64,000 nt of DNA, taken from assembly GCA_017509205.1 (NCBI GenBank), contig JAFWQF010000021.1:17292-81291 (forward strand), in the 5' to 3' direction. A program made the position numbers and the translations under genes. The DNA is from Clostridiales bacterium. Lineage in GTDB: Bacteria > Bacillota > Clostridia > Saccharofermentanales > Saccharofermentanaceae. The notes below the pieces were generated by a model. It did not search any database. It was not told the origin of the DNA and saw only the letters and a list, made by a program, of their open reading frames with translations. Of the stretch, positions 1 through 10,501 are shown piece by piece. Position 1 is the first letter of the stretch; each line of letters opens with the position of its first letter.

Positions 1-1
1 C

Positions 2-208
2 ATCAAGGACGTTCATCTCAAAGAGGAATATACTTTCCAGCTCGAGGAATGTGCACCGGGCAAAGGTGAATTCCCGCTGCGTTACTACGTCCAGAAGATG
101 AATTCACTCGATCCTGACATGCCGGTTATTCTCGAGCATCTGAATACGGACGAAGAATACATCCAGTACATGAATTACCTTAAGGAGGTCCTCTATGGCA
201 TACAGTAG
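2..208 (+). CDS. C-terminal fragment of a sugar phosphate isomerase/epimerase-like TIM-barrel protein (partial)
   Basis: An open frame enters at the left edge and stops with TAG at 206-208, giving 68 residues. The fragment has the shape of the C-terminus of an AP-endonuclease-2/xylose-isomerase-like TIM barrel: a 'KD.H.KE' strand, a 'CAPGKGEFPL' segment resembling the family's glycine-rich 'G.G' loop, and a late 'PVILEHL' strand followed by helix. Such proteins are isomerases or epimerases of sugars, inositols or keto acids, but the substrate cannot be read from this piece. The next gene starts inside its last codons (ATG at 195), so the two are translationally coupled and probably act in one pathway. 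The N-terminus lies outside the window. Confidence 0.6.
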   Translation: MKDVHLKEEYTFQLEECAPGKGEFPLRYYVQKMNSLDPDMPVILEHLNTDEEYIQYMNYLKEVLYGIQ

Positions 209-1091
209 GATTTCAGATGCAAATGAGATCACTGAACGTTACATGGACAGTTTTCTTATCAAGGAGAGACTGATAGATTCCGTTGTCGCTGATACGGAAA
301 TTGAACTGTTCGGAACAAAGTTCTCGAGCCCCGTCATGATGCCTGCTTTTTCGCATCTCAAGGAATTCGGCGGACGTAAGCTCACGGGCCTTGAGGAATA
401 CTCGATAGCCGCGAAGAACATGAACATCTTAAACTTCGTCGGCATGATGGAAAACGACATGTATAAGCGCATCGCTGATACGGGCGCAAAGACGGTCCGC
501 ATAGTCAAACCTTATGCTGACAACATCAAGGTCAGGGATCAGATGAAATATGCTGAAGATGAGGGCGCGTTCGGAATCGGAATGGATATCGATCACATCT
601 TCGGAAACGAAGGACTTGACGTTGTCGTCGGTGAACTCATGACCGTTCAGACATCCGAGATGATCAGGTCTTACATAGAATCAACGAAACTTCCGTTCTT
701 TGTTAAAGGCGTTCTTAGCGAAGAGGAAGCGGTGAAGTGCGCTGACCTCGGAGCTAAAGCGATAATAGTAAGCCACCATCACGGAAGACTTCCTTATGCG
801 GTTCCGCCGCTCATGGTCCTTCCTTCGATAAAGAAAGCTCTGCAGGGAAGAGACGTTAAGATAATCGTTGACTGCGGCATCAGTTCAGGTGCTGATGTCT
901 ACAAGTGTCTTGCGCTTGGCGCAGATGCCGCTGCGGTCGGAAGAGCCATGCTTCCTTCGCTTGAAGAAGGCGGCATCGAGGGTATGGAAAAGTTCATCAC
1001 AAAAGTGAATAACGAACTCAGGTTCATCATGAGCTGCACCGGTTTTGAGACCGTAAGTCAGATCGACGATTCATGCATCGTTAAGACCTGA
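195..1091 (+). CDS. FMN-dependent alpha-hydroxy-acid dehydrogenase/oxidase family protein
   Basis: This 298-residue protein resembles the FMN alpha-hydroxy-acid oxidase family (lactate oxidase, glycolate oxidase, lactate dehydrogenase). The visible marks are the N-terminal 'SSPVMMPAFSHL' strand, Lys171 in 'FFVKGV' (FMN-contacting lysine), 'VSHHHGR' at 192-198 in place of the usual VSNHGGR active-site motif, 'DCGISSGADVYK' near 224, and 'GADAAAVGRAML' for phosphate binding. It is shorter than the typical 350-380 residues, and the HHHGR variant makes the substrate uncertain. It likely oxidises a 2-hydroxy acid in the cytoplasm with FMN. An RBS (AAGGAGG, 181-187) precedes the start, which overlaps the upstream isomerase-like gene, suggesting one catabolic operon. 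Confidence 0.75.
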   Translation: MAYSRISDANEITERYMDSFLIKERLIDSVVADTEIELFGTKFSSPVMMPAFSHLKEFGGRKLTGLEEYSIAAKNMNILNFVGMMENDMYKRIADTGAKTVRIVKPYADNIKVRDQMKYAEDEGAFGIGMDIDHIFGNEGLDVVVGELMTVQTSEMIRSYIESTKLPFFVKGVLSEEEAVKCADLGAKAIIVSHHHGRLPYAVPPLMVLPSIKKALQGRDVKIIVDCGISSGADVYKCLALGADAAAVGRAMLPSLEEGGIEGMEKFITKVNNELRFIMSCTGFETVSQIDDSCIVKT

Positions 1092-1112
1092 ACGTCGGTT
1101 TAACAGGCAATC

Positions 1113-1152
1113 AAAAAGGGGCGCAGCACACACAAAGACTGCACCCCTTTTT
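1113..1152. terminator. Bidirectional intrinsic terminator
   Basis: A hairpin with arms AAAAAGGGGCGCAG and CTGCACCCCTTTTT (one mismatch) lies between the convergent dehydrogenase and lipoprotein genes. A-tracts on one side and T-tracts on the other let it end transcripts from both directions. Confidence 0.85.
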
Positions 1153-1168
1153 ACGGACAGAATATTTC

Positions 1169-1672
1169 TTATTTGTTGACAACGACCTTGTCGAAAGCCA
1201 AGGTTACAGTATTGCCTTTTATCACTGCGGGGATGTAGAGGATTACTTTTCCTTCATTATCGTTATCGCAAAGTACCATTACGTAATCTCCGTCTTCAAG
1301 TCCTCCAATCTGGTTTTCATCGAATTCGAAAAGATAGTCATCACTGTCCTGACGGTCACCGTTAGCGATGTAAGAATAAAGAACGTCAACTTCATCGGCG
1401 TCAACTTCATTTACATAGCCCTTTGTGCCGGGGCAGAAACCGAGCCATGCATCCTGTGTGAGAAGGACTTCTTTGTTTACGGTAAATATGTATTTGCCGT
1501 CTTTCTTCTGGAAAGTAACGTTGTCGTATTTTGTGGCATCTGCCTCAGGCGCATTTGTCTGAGCTGCAGCAGAGGTTGCCGGTGTTCCGCTGTTTCCGCC
1601 GCTTTTTTTGCCGCATGCCGATAATGAGAGGATCATTGCAAACGCCATGGTTGCTGCGATAAGTTTCTTCAT
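1169..1672 (-). CDS. Putative lipoprotein of unknown function
   Basis: A 167-residue protein that begins with a lipoprotein signal: Lys-Lys, a hydrophobic core, and lipobox L-S-A-C with the lipidated cysteine near residue 20, followed by a Gly/Ser/Thr/Ala-rich tether. The remaining ~110 residues are acidic and beta-rich ('DDYLFEFDENQIGGLEDGDYV', 'NTVTLAFDKVVV') and match no family I recognise. I chose the start at 1672 because it gives the signal peptide directly and has an AAGGAG RBS. A longer frame to 1789 would overlap the upstream diguanylate cyclase and hide the signal. It lies 16 bases after that cyclase gene on the same strand, so the two are probably cotranscribed. The product should be anchored on the outer face of the membrane. 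Confidence 0.75.
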   Translation of the reverse strand: MKKLIAATMAFAMILSLSACGKKSGGNSGTPATSAAAQTNAPEADATKYDNVTFQKKDGKYIFTVNKEVLLTQDAWLGFCPGTKGYVNEVDADEVDVLYSYIANGDRQDSDDYLFEFDENQIGGLEDGDYVMVLCDNDNEGKVILYIPAVIKGNTVTLAFDKVVVNK

Positions 1673-1688
1673 AAATGAGACTCCTTTT

Positions 1689-3095
1689 TTAACGCTTGAG
1701 TTCGGGATTATCCCTGTAGAATGTTTCTTTGTCTTCGTACATCCTCTGATCAGCCAGCTTGAGAGCGCTGGTGATATCGGATGAGTCATTCTGATAGCTG
1801 TATCCGAGGGCGAAGCTGACGTCCTTGTACTGCTTGGAAAGGGCTTTGACCCTGCTGCATTTTTCCTTGATCTCGTCTTCCGTTGTATAGGAGAGAAGGA
1901 TCATGAACTCGTCGCCGCCGGCCCTGTAGATCTCGTCGCCGGTGAATACATTCTGGAGAACTATTGCGGCGTTCTTAAGCAGAAGGTCTCCCGCGGAATG
2001 ACCGCCCTTGTCATTGACTCTCTTAAGACCGTTGAGATCTGCAAAGATGATGCCTATGCCCTTGATCGCGGTTATGGAACCTGCTCTCAGACCGTCGATC
2101 CTGTTGTTCATCTCATTTCTGTTGAGAACACCGGTAAGCATATCCATGGAACTTAAGACCTTAAGCCTTTCGAGGAGCTTATGATTCGCGATCTCGGATG
2201 CTACGAAGTATATGGTAAGTTCGAGGGTTTCCTTGATCTTGACGCTGTTGTTTGTATCAAAGTTGCATGCCCAGATGTATCCGAGGGATTCACCGTTTAC
2301 ATCGAGAGGGAAGAGAACAAGGCTGTCGACGTGCTCTTTCTTAAGAGACTCGTACCATGCGGAATTCTTTTCCTTGAGGTACTGCCAGTCATTGGTGTTC
2401 TTGATGATGAGACCGTTGCTGCCTCCGATGGTATCCTTCCATGATGCGGTAAGATCGTAGAACTTGTCATTAAGAATTCTGCTCATGCTGGGAAGGACCG
2501 AATATTCATTTCTGGATTCGCTCAAAATGGAGCAGGTTCTCTTCTCGTGGTCCGTCAGAAGAACAACGCAGGACTGTGCGTCGATGATCTTTCTGATATC
2601 AGAAATGACCTCATCCATTGTATGCTGGAAATTGGTGGCACCCCTGAGCTTGATGCATGTGTTGAGTACTGCGGAAGCAGTTGAAGCGGATGTGTTGCTC
2701 ATCTGCTCGCTGTCGGCGTTTTTGGATATTATCTGCGAATATGTGCAATAGTGGATGTTTCCCACACTCTGAAGAGGGATCATGTAGAGGTTGAACCAGA
2801 AATCAAATCTTTCCGGTTTGACGTAAGTATGCATCGGCTGCTTTAACACGGCGCATCTGTAGCAGAAATCCTCAAAGTTTAGATCCTTCGGAATGTATTT
2901 CTGATAAGGGCTGTTCGGGATGAACTTGCTCGCGAGCATTTGAGGCATTGCTTCATTCGGTATCTCGATGGAAGCAATGTAGGGGGCATTGCCATGGACT
3001 ATTCTTATCTCGCCGTAGGAACCGTCTTCCTTTGTTTCAACCGAGAGGATACATGTCATTACGTCGATCATGTCGACAAATCCCTTGAAGTCCAT
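1689..3095 (-). CDS. GAF-GGDEF diguanylate cyclase
   Basis: This 468-residue protein has an N-terminal ~150-residue sensor region (PAS-like, unassigned), a GAF-like domain at roughly 160-300 ('SCVVLLTDHEKRTCSIL', 'LVLFPLDVNGESLGYIWA'), and a C-terminal GGDEF domain with 'MDMLTGVLNRNEM' and an intact GGDEF signature near 393-397. It should make cyclic di-GMP from two GTP. The RxxD inhibitory site normally found five residues before GGDEF reads 'FTGD' here, so the arginine is missing and product inhibition through that site is unlikely. No membrane segment is visible, so it is probably a cytosolic sensor. An RBS GGAGGC precedes the ATG. The lipoprotein gene follows immediately downstream. Confidence 0.88.
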   Translation of the reverse strand: MDFKGFVDMIDVMTCILSVETKEDGSYGEIRIVHGNAPYIASIEIPNEAMPQMLASKFIPNSPYQKYIPKDLNFEDFCYRCAVLKQPMHTYVKPERFDFWFNLYMIPLQSVGNIHYCTYSQIISKNADSEQMSNTSASTASAVLNTCIKLRGATNFQHTMDEVISDIRKIIDAQSCVVLLTDHEKRTCSILSESRNEYSVLPSMSRILNDKFYDLTASWKDTIGGSNGLIIKNTNDWQYLKEKNSAWYESLKKEHVDSLVLFPLDVNGESLGYIWACNFDTNNSVKIKETLELTIYFVASEIANHKLLERLKVLSSMDMLTGVLNRNEMNNRIDGLRAGSITAIKGIGIIFADLNGLKRVNDKGGHSAGDLLLKNAAIVLQNVFTGDEIYRAGGDEFMILLSYTTEDEIKEKCSRVKALSKQYKDVSFALGYSYQNDSSDITSALKLADQRMYEDKETFYRDNPELKR

Positions 3096-3154
3096 AGTAT
3101 GCCTCCATATCTAAAGTTTACTTGATATTATTCTATCACATCTGATAATTTATG

Positions 3155-3194
3155 TCTTTAATAAATAAAAGGCTGCCGTAAGACCGGCAGCCTT
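3155..3194 (-). terminator. Intrinsic terminator of leuS
   Basis: Perfect 10-bp stem AAGGCTGCCG / CGGCAGCCTT (3169-3194) with a 6-base loop, followed on the minus strand by a T-rich tract. It lies 25 bases after the leuS stop codon. Confidence 0.88.
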
Positions 3195-3218
3195 GAGTGT
3201 TTGAACTGTTCGAAAAGC

Positions 3219-5702
3219 TTATTTTGCTACGATGTTGGCTATCCTGCCCTTAACGTAGATGAACTTCATTATGGATCTTCCTGCAAGAGCGCCTTCCAGT
3301 CTGCCGTCTGCCTTTACGATGGCTTCAACTGCATCCTGATCTGCTTCTGCTGGGATGTTGACCTTGAACTGGACCTTACCGTTGATCTGAACGGCGATCT
3401 CAATCTCATCCTTTACAAGAGCACTCTCATCAACTTCAGGCCACTTCTGGTTGTAAACGGAATAGCCGTTGCCCAATACTTCGCACCAGAGTTCCTCTGT
3501 GAAGTGGGGAGCGAAAGGTGCAAGGAGGAGAACGAGCTTCTCTGTTGCGTATCTCTTGAACTCAGCCTTGCAGGAACTGTCCTGGCTGTACTTTGTGATG
3601 GCGTTCAGGAGCTCCATCATTCTCGCGATCGGAGTGTTGAACTGGAACTTCTCTATGTCTGCAGTGGAACTCTTGATGGCATAGTTGACTGCATAGTTGA
3701 GTTCCTTGTCGGCAGAAGTCATGTCAGATTTAGCGGGAACAGCTGATGTCTTGCACTCAGCACTCTCTGCGACACATGTCTCGATCCTTCTGAAGAACTT
3801 GACGATGGCCTGGAGACCGGAGTCTGACCAGGGACCGCCCTCGATGTAGGCGAATCCGAATCCGAGGTATGTTCTGAATACGTCTGAACCGTACTTGCTG
3901 ATATAGTCGTCAGGTGCAACGGTGTTGCCTCTGGACTTGCTCATCTTTTGGCCGTCAGGTCCGAGGATCGTACCCTGGTGAACGAGGCTTGTGAAGGGCT
4001 CGTCAAAATCGAGCATGCCCATGTCACGCATTGCCTTTGTGAAGAACCTTGCATAGAGGAGGTGCATGCATGCGTGCTCAGCGCCGCCGACATACTTATC
4101 GACAGGGCAGAACTTGTTGATCTTATCCTTGGAGAACATCTCCTTGTCGTTCCTGTTGTCCGGATATCTGAACTGATACCAGGAGGAGTCAACGAAGGTG
4201 TCCATAGTATCAGGATCACGTCTTGCGTCAGCACCGCACTTGGGGCACTTGCAGTTCATGAATGATTCGCACTTTGCGAGCGGGCTCTCACCGTCGGGTG
4301 TGAACTCAACGTCGTAGGGGAGAAGAACTGGAAGTTCCTCTTCGGGTACGGGAACAACGCCGCAGGAAGGGCAGTGGATCATCGGGATCGGAGTTCCCCA
4401 GTATCTCTGACGGGAGATGAGCCAGTCACGGAGTCTGAAGTTGACTTTCCATTCGCCCATGCCGATCTCGGCAAGCTTAGCGACGATGGCCTTCTGCGCA
4501 TCGTGCATCTCCATTCCGTCGAACTCGCCGGAGTTTGTAAGATAACCCTTTTTGTCGCAGTAAGGGAGATCTGAATCAACACCCTTTTCGGGCTGGATTA
4601 CGCGGATGATCTCAAGGCCGTACTTGTGAGCGAAATCAAAGTCTCTTTCGTCGTGTGAAGGAACAGCCATGACAACGCCTGTGCCGTATCCTGCGACAAC
4701 ATAATCTGCTGCCCAGATCGGAACCTTTCTGCCGTTCAGGGGATGGATCGCATAAGCGCCCGTGAACACACCGGTCTTCTCGCGTGTGGTGGACATACGG
4801 TCGATCTCGGTAACCTTTGCGGTTGCCTTGCGGTATTCCTCAACTGCGTCTCTGCACTCGTCAGTGGTGAGCTTTGCGCAGAGTTCTGACTCAGGTGCGA
4901 TTACTACGTATGTGATACCCATGAACGTATCGACTCTGGTGGTGAACACCTCGAGCTTCATGGGAGAACCGTCTTTGTTTGTAAGCTGCTTGCCGTCCTT
5001 TTCGACATAGAGGGCAACCTGTGCACCTTCAGATCTGCCGATCCAGTTCTTCTGGAGCTTCTTGGTCTTCTCGGGCCAGTCGAGCTTCGGAAGATCATCT
5101 AAGAGTTCCTGAGCATACTCGGTGATCTTGAAGAACCACTGGGTCATGTTCTTGCGGATGACTTCGGAATGGCATCTCTCGCACTCGCCGTCGACTACCT
5201 GCTCGTTTGCAAGAACGGTCTTGCATGAAGGGCACCAGTTGACGGGTGCGTTCTTACGGTAAGCAAGGCCTCTCTTGTAGAGTTCGATGAAGAACCACTG
5301 GTTCCATCTGTAGTAATCTGGCATGCATGTCTTGACTTCATAATCCCAGTCAACGGTGGTACCCATTGCCTGAAGCTGCTTTTCCATCGTGTCGATGTTC
5401 TTCAGAGTGGAATCCTTGGGGTGAATGCCGGTCTTGATGGCATAGTTCTCAGCGGGGAGTCCGAATGAGTCGAATCCCATGGGGTGGAAGAGGTTGAAGC
5501 CCTGCATGTGCTTGAACCTTGCCCAGGAGTCAGTAAGGGAATAGTTATACCAGTGACCAAGGTGTAGGTTGGCTCCGGAAGGATAAGAGAACATCTCAAG
5601 GCAATAAAGCTTTTTGCCTTCTGCGTCCGGATTGAACTTGTAAAGTCCGCTCTCGGCCCATTTTGCCTGCCATTTTTTGTCGGTCTCGATTGAATAACTC
5701 AT
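3219..5702 (-). CDS. leuS: Leucyl-tRNA synthetase
   Basis: This 827-residue class Ia aminoacyl-tRNA synthetase charges tRNA-Leu with leucine using ATP in the cytosol. The HIGH-type motif is 'HLGH' at 47-50 within '[16 protein letters not shown]', and the KMSKS loop is at about 587-591 ('[10 protein letters not shown]'). The CP1 editing domain has a threonine-rich segment ('[14 protein letters not shown]') and the catalytic core has '[17 protein letters not shown]'. Cysteine pairs (CPSC...CERC and CPSC...CPKCG) suggest zinc-binding modules. The length fits bacterial LeuRS. It is a single-gene unit with its own terminator. No T-box leader is visible in the 189-base upstream region. Confidence 0.98.
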   Translation of the reverse strand: MSYSIETDKKWQAKWAESGLYKFNPDAEGKKLYCLEMFSYPSGANLHLGHWYNYSLTDSWARFKHMQGFNLFHPMGFDSFGLPAENYAIKTGIHPKDSTLKNIDTMEKQLQAMGTTVDWDYEVKTCMPDYYRWNQWFFIELYKRGLAYRKNAPVNWCPSCKTVLANEQVVDGECERCHSEVIRKNMTQWFFKITEYAQELLDDLPKLDWPEKTKKLQKNWIGRSEGAQVALYVEKDGKQLTNKDGSPMKLEVFTTRVDTFMGITYVVIAPESELCAKLTTDECRDAVEEYRKATAKVTEIDRMSTTREKTGVFTGAYAIHPLNGRKVPIWAADYVVAGYGTGVVMAVPSHDERDFDFAHKYGLEIIRVIQPEKGVDSDLPYCDKKGYLTNSGEFDGMEMHDAQKAIVAKLAEIGMGEWKVNFRLRDWLISRQRYWGTPIPMIHCPSCGVVPVPEEELPVLLPYDVEFTPDGESPLAKCESFMNCKCPKCGADARRDPDTMDTFVDSSWYQFRYPDNRNDKEMFSKDKINKFCPVDKYVGGAEHACMHLLYARFFTKAMRDMGMLDFDEPFTSLVHQGTILGPDGQKMSKSRGNTVAPDDYISKYGSDVFRTYLGFGFAYIEGGPWSDSGLQAIVKFFRRIETCVAESAECKTSAVPAKSDMTSADKELNYAVNYAIKSSTADIEKFQFNTPIARMMELLNAITKYSQDSSCKAEFKRYATEKLVLLLAPFAPHFTEELWCEVLGNGYSVYNQKWPEVDESALVKDEIEIAVQINGKVQFKVNIPAEADQDAVEAIVKADGRLEGALAGRSIMKFIYVKGRIANIVAK

Positions 5703-5737
5703 GACACTGCTCCTTAATACTTAAAAAATAACAACTA

Positions 5738-5746
5738 ATTTTAGCA
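5738..5746 (-). promoter_or_regulatory. Putative leuS extended -10 promoter element
   Basis: On the minus strand the sequence reads TGC-TAAAAT, an extended -10 element about 36 bases before the leuS ATG. No good -35 is evident. Confidence 0.35.
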
Positions 5747-5781
5747 CCAGAGGATTAAAAATGAAACATAGTTGTAATTCG

Positions 5782-5796
5782 CTTTGATATTCAAAT
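5782..5796. promoter_or_regulatory. FabT-like palindrome upstream of mreB
   Basis: CTTTGATATTCAAAT contains the inverted repeat TTTGA-TAT-TCAAA. It ends 2 bases before a candidate -35 (TTGATT, 5799-5804). The same 15-mer lies at 31815-31829, abutting the -35 of the marR-acp operon. It resembles the palindrome I recall for streptococcal FabT. Binding is inferred. Confidence 0.4.
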
Positions 5797-5798
5797 AA

Positions 5799-5827
5799 TT
5801 GATTTTTGAAGAATGTGATGTAATAAT
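5799..5827 (+). promoter_or_regulatory. Candidate mreB promoter
   Basis: TTGATT (5799-5804), then 17 bases, then AATAAT (5822-5827), in the leuS-mreB divergent region about 65 bases before the mreB ATG. Confidence 0.4.
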
Positions 5828-5891
5828 AGGGCGTTGATTTTGAATTAAGATGCCGTATTTCGGCGTTTCTATATATTTGAGGTGATATTTT

Positions 5892-6905
5892 ATGGCATTA
5901 GGCATGGAGATTAGTGTCGATCTCGGCACCAGCAGCGTGTTGATATATATCAGAGGCAAAGGCATCGTCCTTAAAGAACCCTCTGTAGTCGCAGTTAACA
6001 GCAGAACAGGTAAAGTACTTGCAGTAGGTGAGTCCGCAAGCCTCATGCTCGGAAGGACTCCGGGAATCGTTGAAGCCATCAGGCCTCTGCGTGAAGGTGT
6101 CATTTCAGACTTCCGCGCAACAGAGGTAATGCTCAAGGCTTTCATCGGACGTGTCTGCACGGGACTCCGCGCAACATATTTCAAGCCTACGATCGTTGTA
6201 TGCGTTCCTTCGGTAATCACACCGGTTGAGCAGCAGGCAGTTGAGAATGCCTGCCGTCATGCCGGCGCAAAGGACGTTTTCCTCATCAGAGAGCCTATCG
6301 CTGCTGCGATCGGTGCAGGTATCGACATCACAAAAGCATGCGGTTCAATGGTAGTTGATATCGGCGGCGGTACGACGGATATCTCCGTCATCTCACTCTG
6401 CGAACCTGTTGTTGATGCATCCCTCAAGGTTGCAGGCGACAAGTTCGATGAGGCCATCATCAAGCACGTAAGAAAGAGACATAACATCCTTATCGGTGAG
6501 AAGACAGCCGAGAAGCTCAAGATCGAGATCGGATGCGCTTACCCGAGAGACGAGGAGCTTACATTAGACGTTCAGGGAAGAAACATCATCACGGGTCTTC
6601 CTTCAACTGTCACCGTTTCTTCAACCGAGATGCTCGAAGCACTCGAAGAACCGATCACCCAGATCTTCGAAGCAGTTCACAACGTTCTCGAGAGAACACC
6701 TCCAGAACTCATGGCTGATATCTCTCAGAGAGGTATCGTAATGACCGGCGGCGGTGCAATGCTCTACGGTCTTGACCACATGCTTTCCAACAGGATCGGA
6801 ATCGATGTCTACCTTGCACAGGATCCGGTATCGTGCGTAGTTATCGGAACAGGTAAGGCTCTTGACATGATGGACAAGTTCGCAGCACTTTCAAGCGACG
6901 TCTGA
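5892..6905 (+). CDS. mreB: Rod-shape-determining protein MreB/Mbl (bacterial actin)
   Basis: A 337-residue actin-family ATPase that forms membrane-associated filaments directing lateral wall synthesis. Visible marks are the phosphate-1 loop 'VDLGTSSVLIY', 'EPSVVAVN', the phosphate-2 loop 'VDIGGGTTDISVI' near 155-167, and the adenosine motif 'GIVMTGGGAML'. The N-terminal residues 'MALGMEISVDLG' are of the MreB/Mbl type. I cannot separate MreB from Mbl or MreBH by eye. The gene stands alone, away from mreC/mreD/minD, which is typical of Mbl-like copies. An RBS GAGGTGA precedes the start and a strong terminator follows. A FabT-like palindrome lies upstream. Confidence 0.93.
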   Translation: MALGMEISVDLGTSSVLIYIRGKGIVLKEPSVVAVNSRTGKVLAVGESASLMLGRTPGIVEAIRPLREGVISDFRATEVMLKAFIGRVCTGLRATYFKPTIVVCVPSVITPVEQQAVENACRHAGAKDVFLIREPIAAAIGAGIDITKACGSMVVDIGGGTTDISVISLCEPVVDASLKVAGDKFDEAIIKHVRKRHNILIGEKTAEKLKIEIGCAYPRDEELTLDVQGRNIITGLPSTVTVSSTEMLEALEEPITQIFEAVHNVLERTPPELMADISQRGIVMTGGGAMLYGLDHMLSNRIGIDVYLAQDPVSCVVIGTGKALDMMDKFAALSSDV

Positions 6906-6925
6906 TCTTATTGAATTTGACTTTG

Positions 6926-6965
6926 ATAGACGCCTGTCGATTTATAGACGGGCGTCTATTTTTAT
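6926..6965 (+). terminator. Intrinsic terminator of mreB
   Basis: A 13-bp stem ATAGACGCCTGTC / GACGGGCGTCTAT (one G-T pair) with an 8-base loop, followed by TTTTTAT. Confidence 0.9.
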
Positions 6966-7004
6966 GTTTAGCCTGAGATAACTCAAACGTGCCTGAAATA
7001 AGGC

Positions 7005-7033
7005 TTGACGAGTAAAATACGTAATGTTAAAAT
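7005..7033 (+). promoter_or_regulatory. rho promoter
   Basis: TTGACG (7005-7010), 17-base spacer, TAAAAT (7028-7033). The expected transcript starts near 7040 and has a ~120-base 5' leader beginning with a small hairpin TTAGGA-cat-TCCTAA (7042-7056). The rest of the leader is AT-rich with nothing recognisable. Confidence 0.6.
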
Positions 7034-7159
7034 TCACGCAGTTAGGACATTCCTAATCTTTAGATAATTCCATTTGGTAATTCGTTTGATCTTTTATAAC
7101 CTGATCCCAATTCCCACGATTTGAATTTTGATATCTAAAACTACACATGAGAGGTATTC

Positions 7160-9010
<1,851 letters not shown>

Positions 9011-9059
9011 CAACGGGTTTTTATTCAAGTAATATAGCAACGCTGATTTAGTAATCCGG

Positions 9060-9092
9060 TATGACATACGTGATGGAAGATTACGCGTCATA
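9060..9092 (+). promoter_or_regulatory. Putative structured leader hairpin before rpmE
   Basis: A long hairpin: TATGAC pairs with GTCATA, enclosing CGTGAT/ATTACG around the loop GGAAG. It sits 10 bases before the L31 ribosome-binding site. Ribosomal-protein leaders for L31 are known in Firmicutes, and an autoregulatory role here is inferred from position. Confidence 0.4.
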
Positions 9093-9115
9093 TCTTTGAT
9101 TGAGAGGTGAAAACA

Positions 9116-9316
9116 ATGAAAGAAGGCATCCATCCTCAGGCACAGGTTGTAACCGTTAGATGTGCTTGCGGTAACACATTCGAGACGCTGTCTACAAAGA
9201 GCGACCTCAGAGTAGATATCTGCTCCAACTGCCACCCGTTCTACACAGGTAAGCAGAAGCTGGTTGATACAGGCGGACGCGTTGACAAGTTCAACAAGAG
9301 AATGGGCAAGGCTTGA
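9116..9316 (+). CDS. rpmE: 50S ribosomal protein L31 (zinc-binding type)
   Basis: A 66-residue large-subunit protein. The sequence '[20 protein letters not shown]' is the standard L31 start, and Cys16, Cys18, Cys36 and Cys39 form the zinc site of the C+ type. '[25 protein letters not shown]' is the conserved C-terminus. I chose ATG at 9116 over an in-frame GTG at 9107, because GAGAGGTG (9102-9109) is then a well-spaced RBS. The gene lies between rho and DUF1385. Confidence 0.97.
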   Translation: MKEGIHPQAQVVTVRCACGNTFETLSTKSDLRVDICSNCHPFYTGKQKLVDTGGRVDKFNKRMGKA

Positions 9317-9346
9317 TCCTTTACCCGGGTTAAAAAGATTAACCGA

Positions 9347-9379
9347 AGAGCTGTGCAAAAGCGCAGCTCTTTTTCTTTT
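9347..9379 (+). terminator. Intrinsic terminator after rpmE
   Basis: AGAGCTGTGC-aaaa-GCGCAGCTCT (one G-T pair) followed by TTTTCTTTT. Confidence 0.9.
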
Positions 9380-9463
9380 GCCTTTGCTTTATTCTTATTT
9401 CCTGAAGCAATAATGATATAATCTGCATATTAATGAATAAGTTTCCTGTCTGGAGATCAAGAT

Positions 9464-10501
9464 ATGTCTAAGAAAAAAGAGAACAAGCCTGCCGTCAGGT
9501 CTGCGGAGACCGCGGTTTCCTGCGAGCCCGGAAAGCCCTGCAAGAAGACCACCATCGGCGGTCAGGCTCTGATCGAAGGTGTCATGATGGTCGGTCCTTC
9601 TAGGACGGCCATAGCTGTCCGTAAGGGCGACGGCACCATATATGTTGAAGAGATAAAGCAGAGCGAGAGGGTTTCCCATTTCGAGAAGATCCCTTTCATC
9701 AGAGGCTGCATAAGGTTCTATAAGATGCTCGTTACCGGCACCGGCGCTCTCATGAGGTCGGCTGACATTTCCGAAGAGGGAAAACCTGAGGAAGAGACAG
9801 GCGAAGAGAAGAAGCCTTCCAAGCTTGATGAATTCCTTGGCCGTCACCGCAATGCTGTTGTTACTTTTGCCGCGATCCTCGGAATACTTCTTAGCATCGG
9901 CCTTTTCATACTACTTCCGAGACTCATCGTTGATATCGGAGCGAAGTTCATTCCCGAGCGGATTCTCGAACAGACCTGGATGTCTGTCGTTCTCAATGTC
10001 GTTGAAGGTATCCTGAGGCTTGTCATCTTCCTGCTCTATCTGATCAATGCATCCAGGATCAAGGACGTTAAGCGCGTATGGCAGTATCACGGTGCAGAGC
10101 ACAAGACCATCGCATGCTATGAGGCAGGCGAGGATCTTACGGCTGAAAACGTTCTTAAGTTCACGAGATTCCATCCCCGCTGCGGAACGGCTTTCATGTT
10201 TATCGTTCTTGCTATCTCCATAATGATCTATACGGTTATCGGAGTGTTTACGGGAACACAGCCGATGTGGGTCAATCTCGTCATCCGCCTTGTTTGCATA
10301 CCTTTCATCTGCGGCATCTCATATGAGCTCCAGCGCTTTGTCGGACGCCATGACAAGAACGGATTCTGCAGGCTTTTGTCCAAGCCCGGACTCTGGCTTC
10401 AGAAATTCACCACGGCTGAACCTGATGCTGCCATCGTTGAAGTTGCCATTGCATCGCTTCAGGCTGTAATTCCGGAGAATAAGGAAGATGACATCTGGTG
10501 A
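9464..10501 (+). CDS. DUF1385 family membrane protein (YqhQ-like)
   Basis: A 345-residue protein with the DUF1385 hallmark 'GGQALIEGVMMVGP' near residue 29, 'IPFIRGCIRFYKMLVTGTGALMRSAD', and the conserved 'YHGAEHKTIACYEAGEDLTAENV' and 'FHPRCGTAF' segments. Four hydrophobic spans (about 128-155, 170-195, 243-265 and 270-290) make it an integral membrane protein. Its biochemical function is not established. The family commonly sits between rpmE and prmC in Clostridia, as here. The prmC start overlaps its last 14 bases, so translation is coupled. The first ~25 residues are Lys-rich and variable. Confidence 0.9.
   Translation: MSKKKENKPAVRSAETAVSCEPGKPCKKTTIGGQALIEGVMMVGPSRTAIAVRKGDGTIYVEEIKQSERVSHFEKIPFIRGCIRFYKMLVTGTGALMRSADISEEGKPEEETGEEKKPSKLDEFLGRHRNAVVTFAAILGILLSIGLFILLPRLIVDIGAKFIPERILEQTWMSVVLNVVEGILRLVIFLLYLINASRIKDVKRVWQYHGAEHKTIACYEAGEDLTAENVLKFTRFHPRCGTAFMFIVLAISIMIYTVIGVFTGTQPMWVNLVIRLVCIPFICGISYELQRFVGRHDKNGFCRLLSKPGLWLQKFTTAEPDAAIVEVAIASLQAVIPENKEDDIW

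Noticed and set aside
1689..1789. Longer start for the lipoprotein gene at 1789
   Set aside because: It would overlap the cyclase gene by 101 bases and place the lipobox 59 residues in. The start at 1672 gives a proper signal and SD.
5703..5891. T-box leader before leuS
   Set aside because: The region is only 189 bases, is divergent to mreB, and shows neither the T-box sequence nor a terminator-antiterminator pair.
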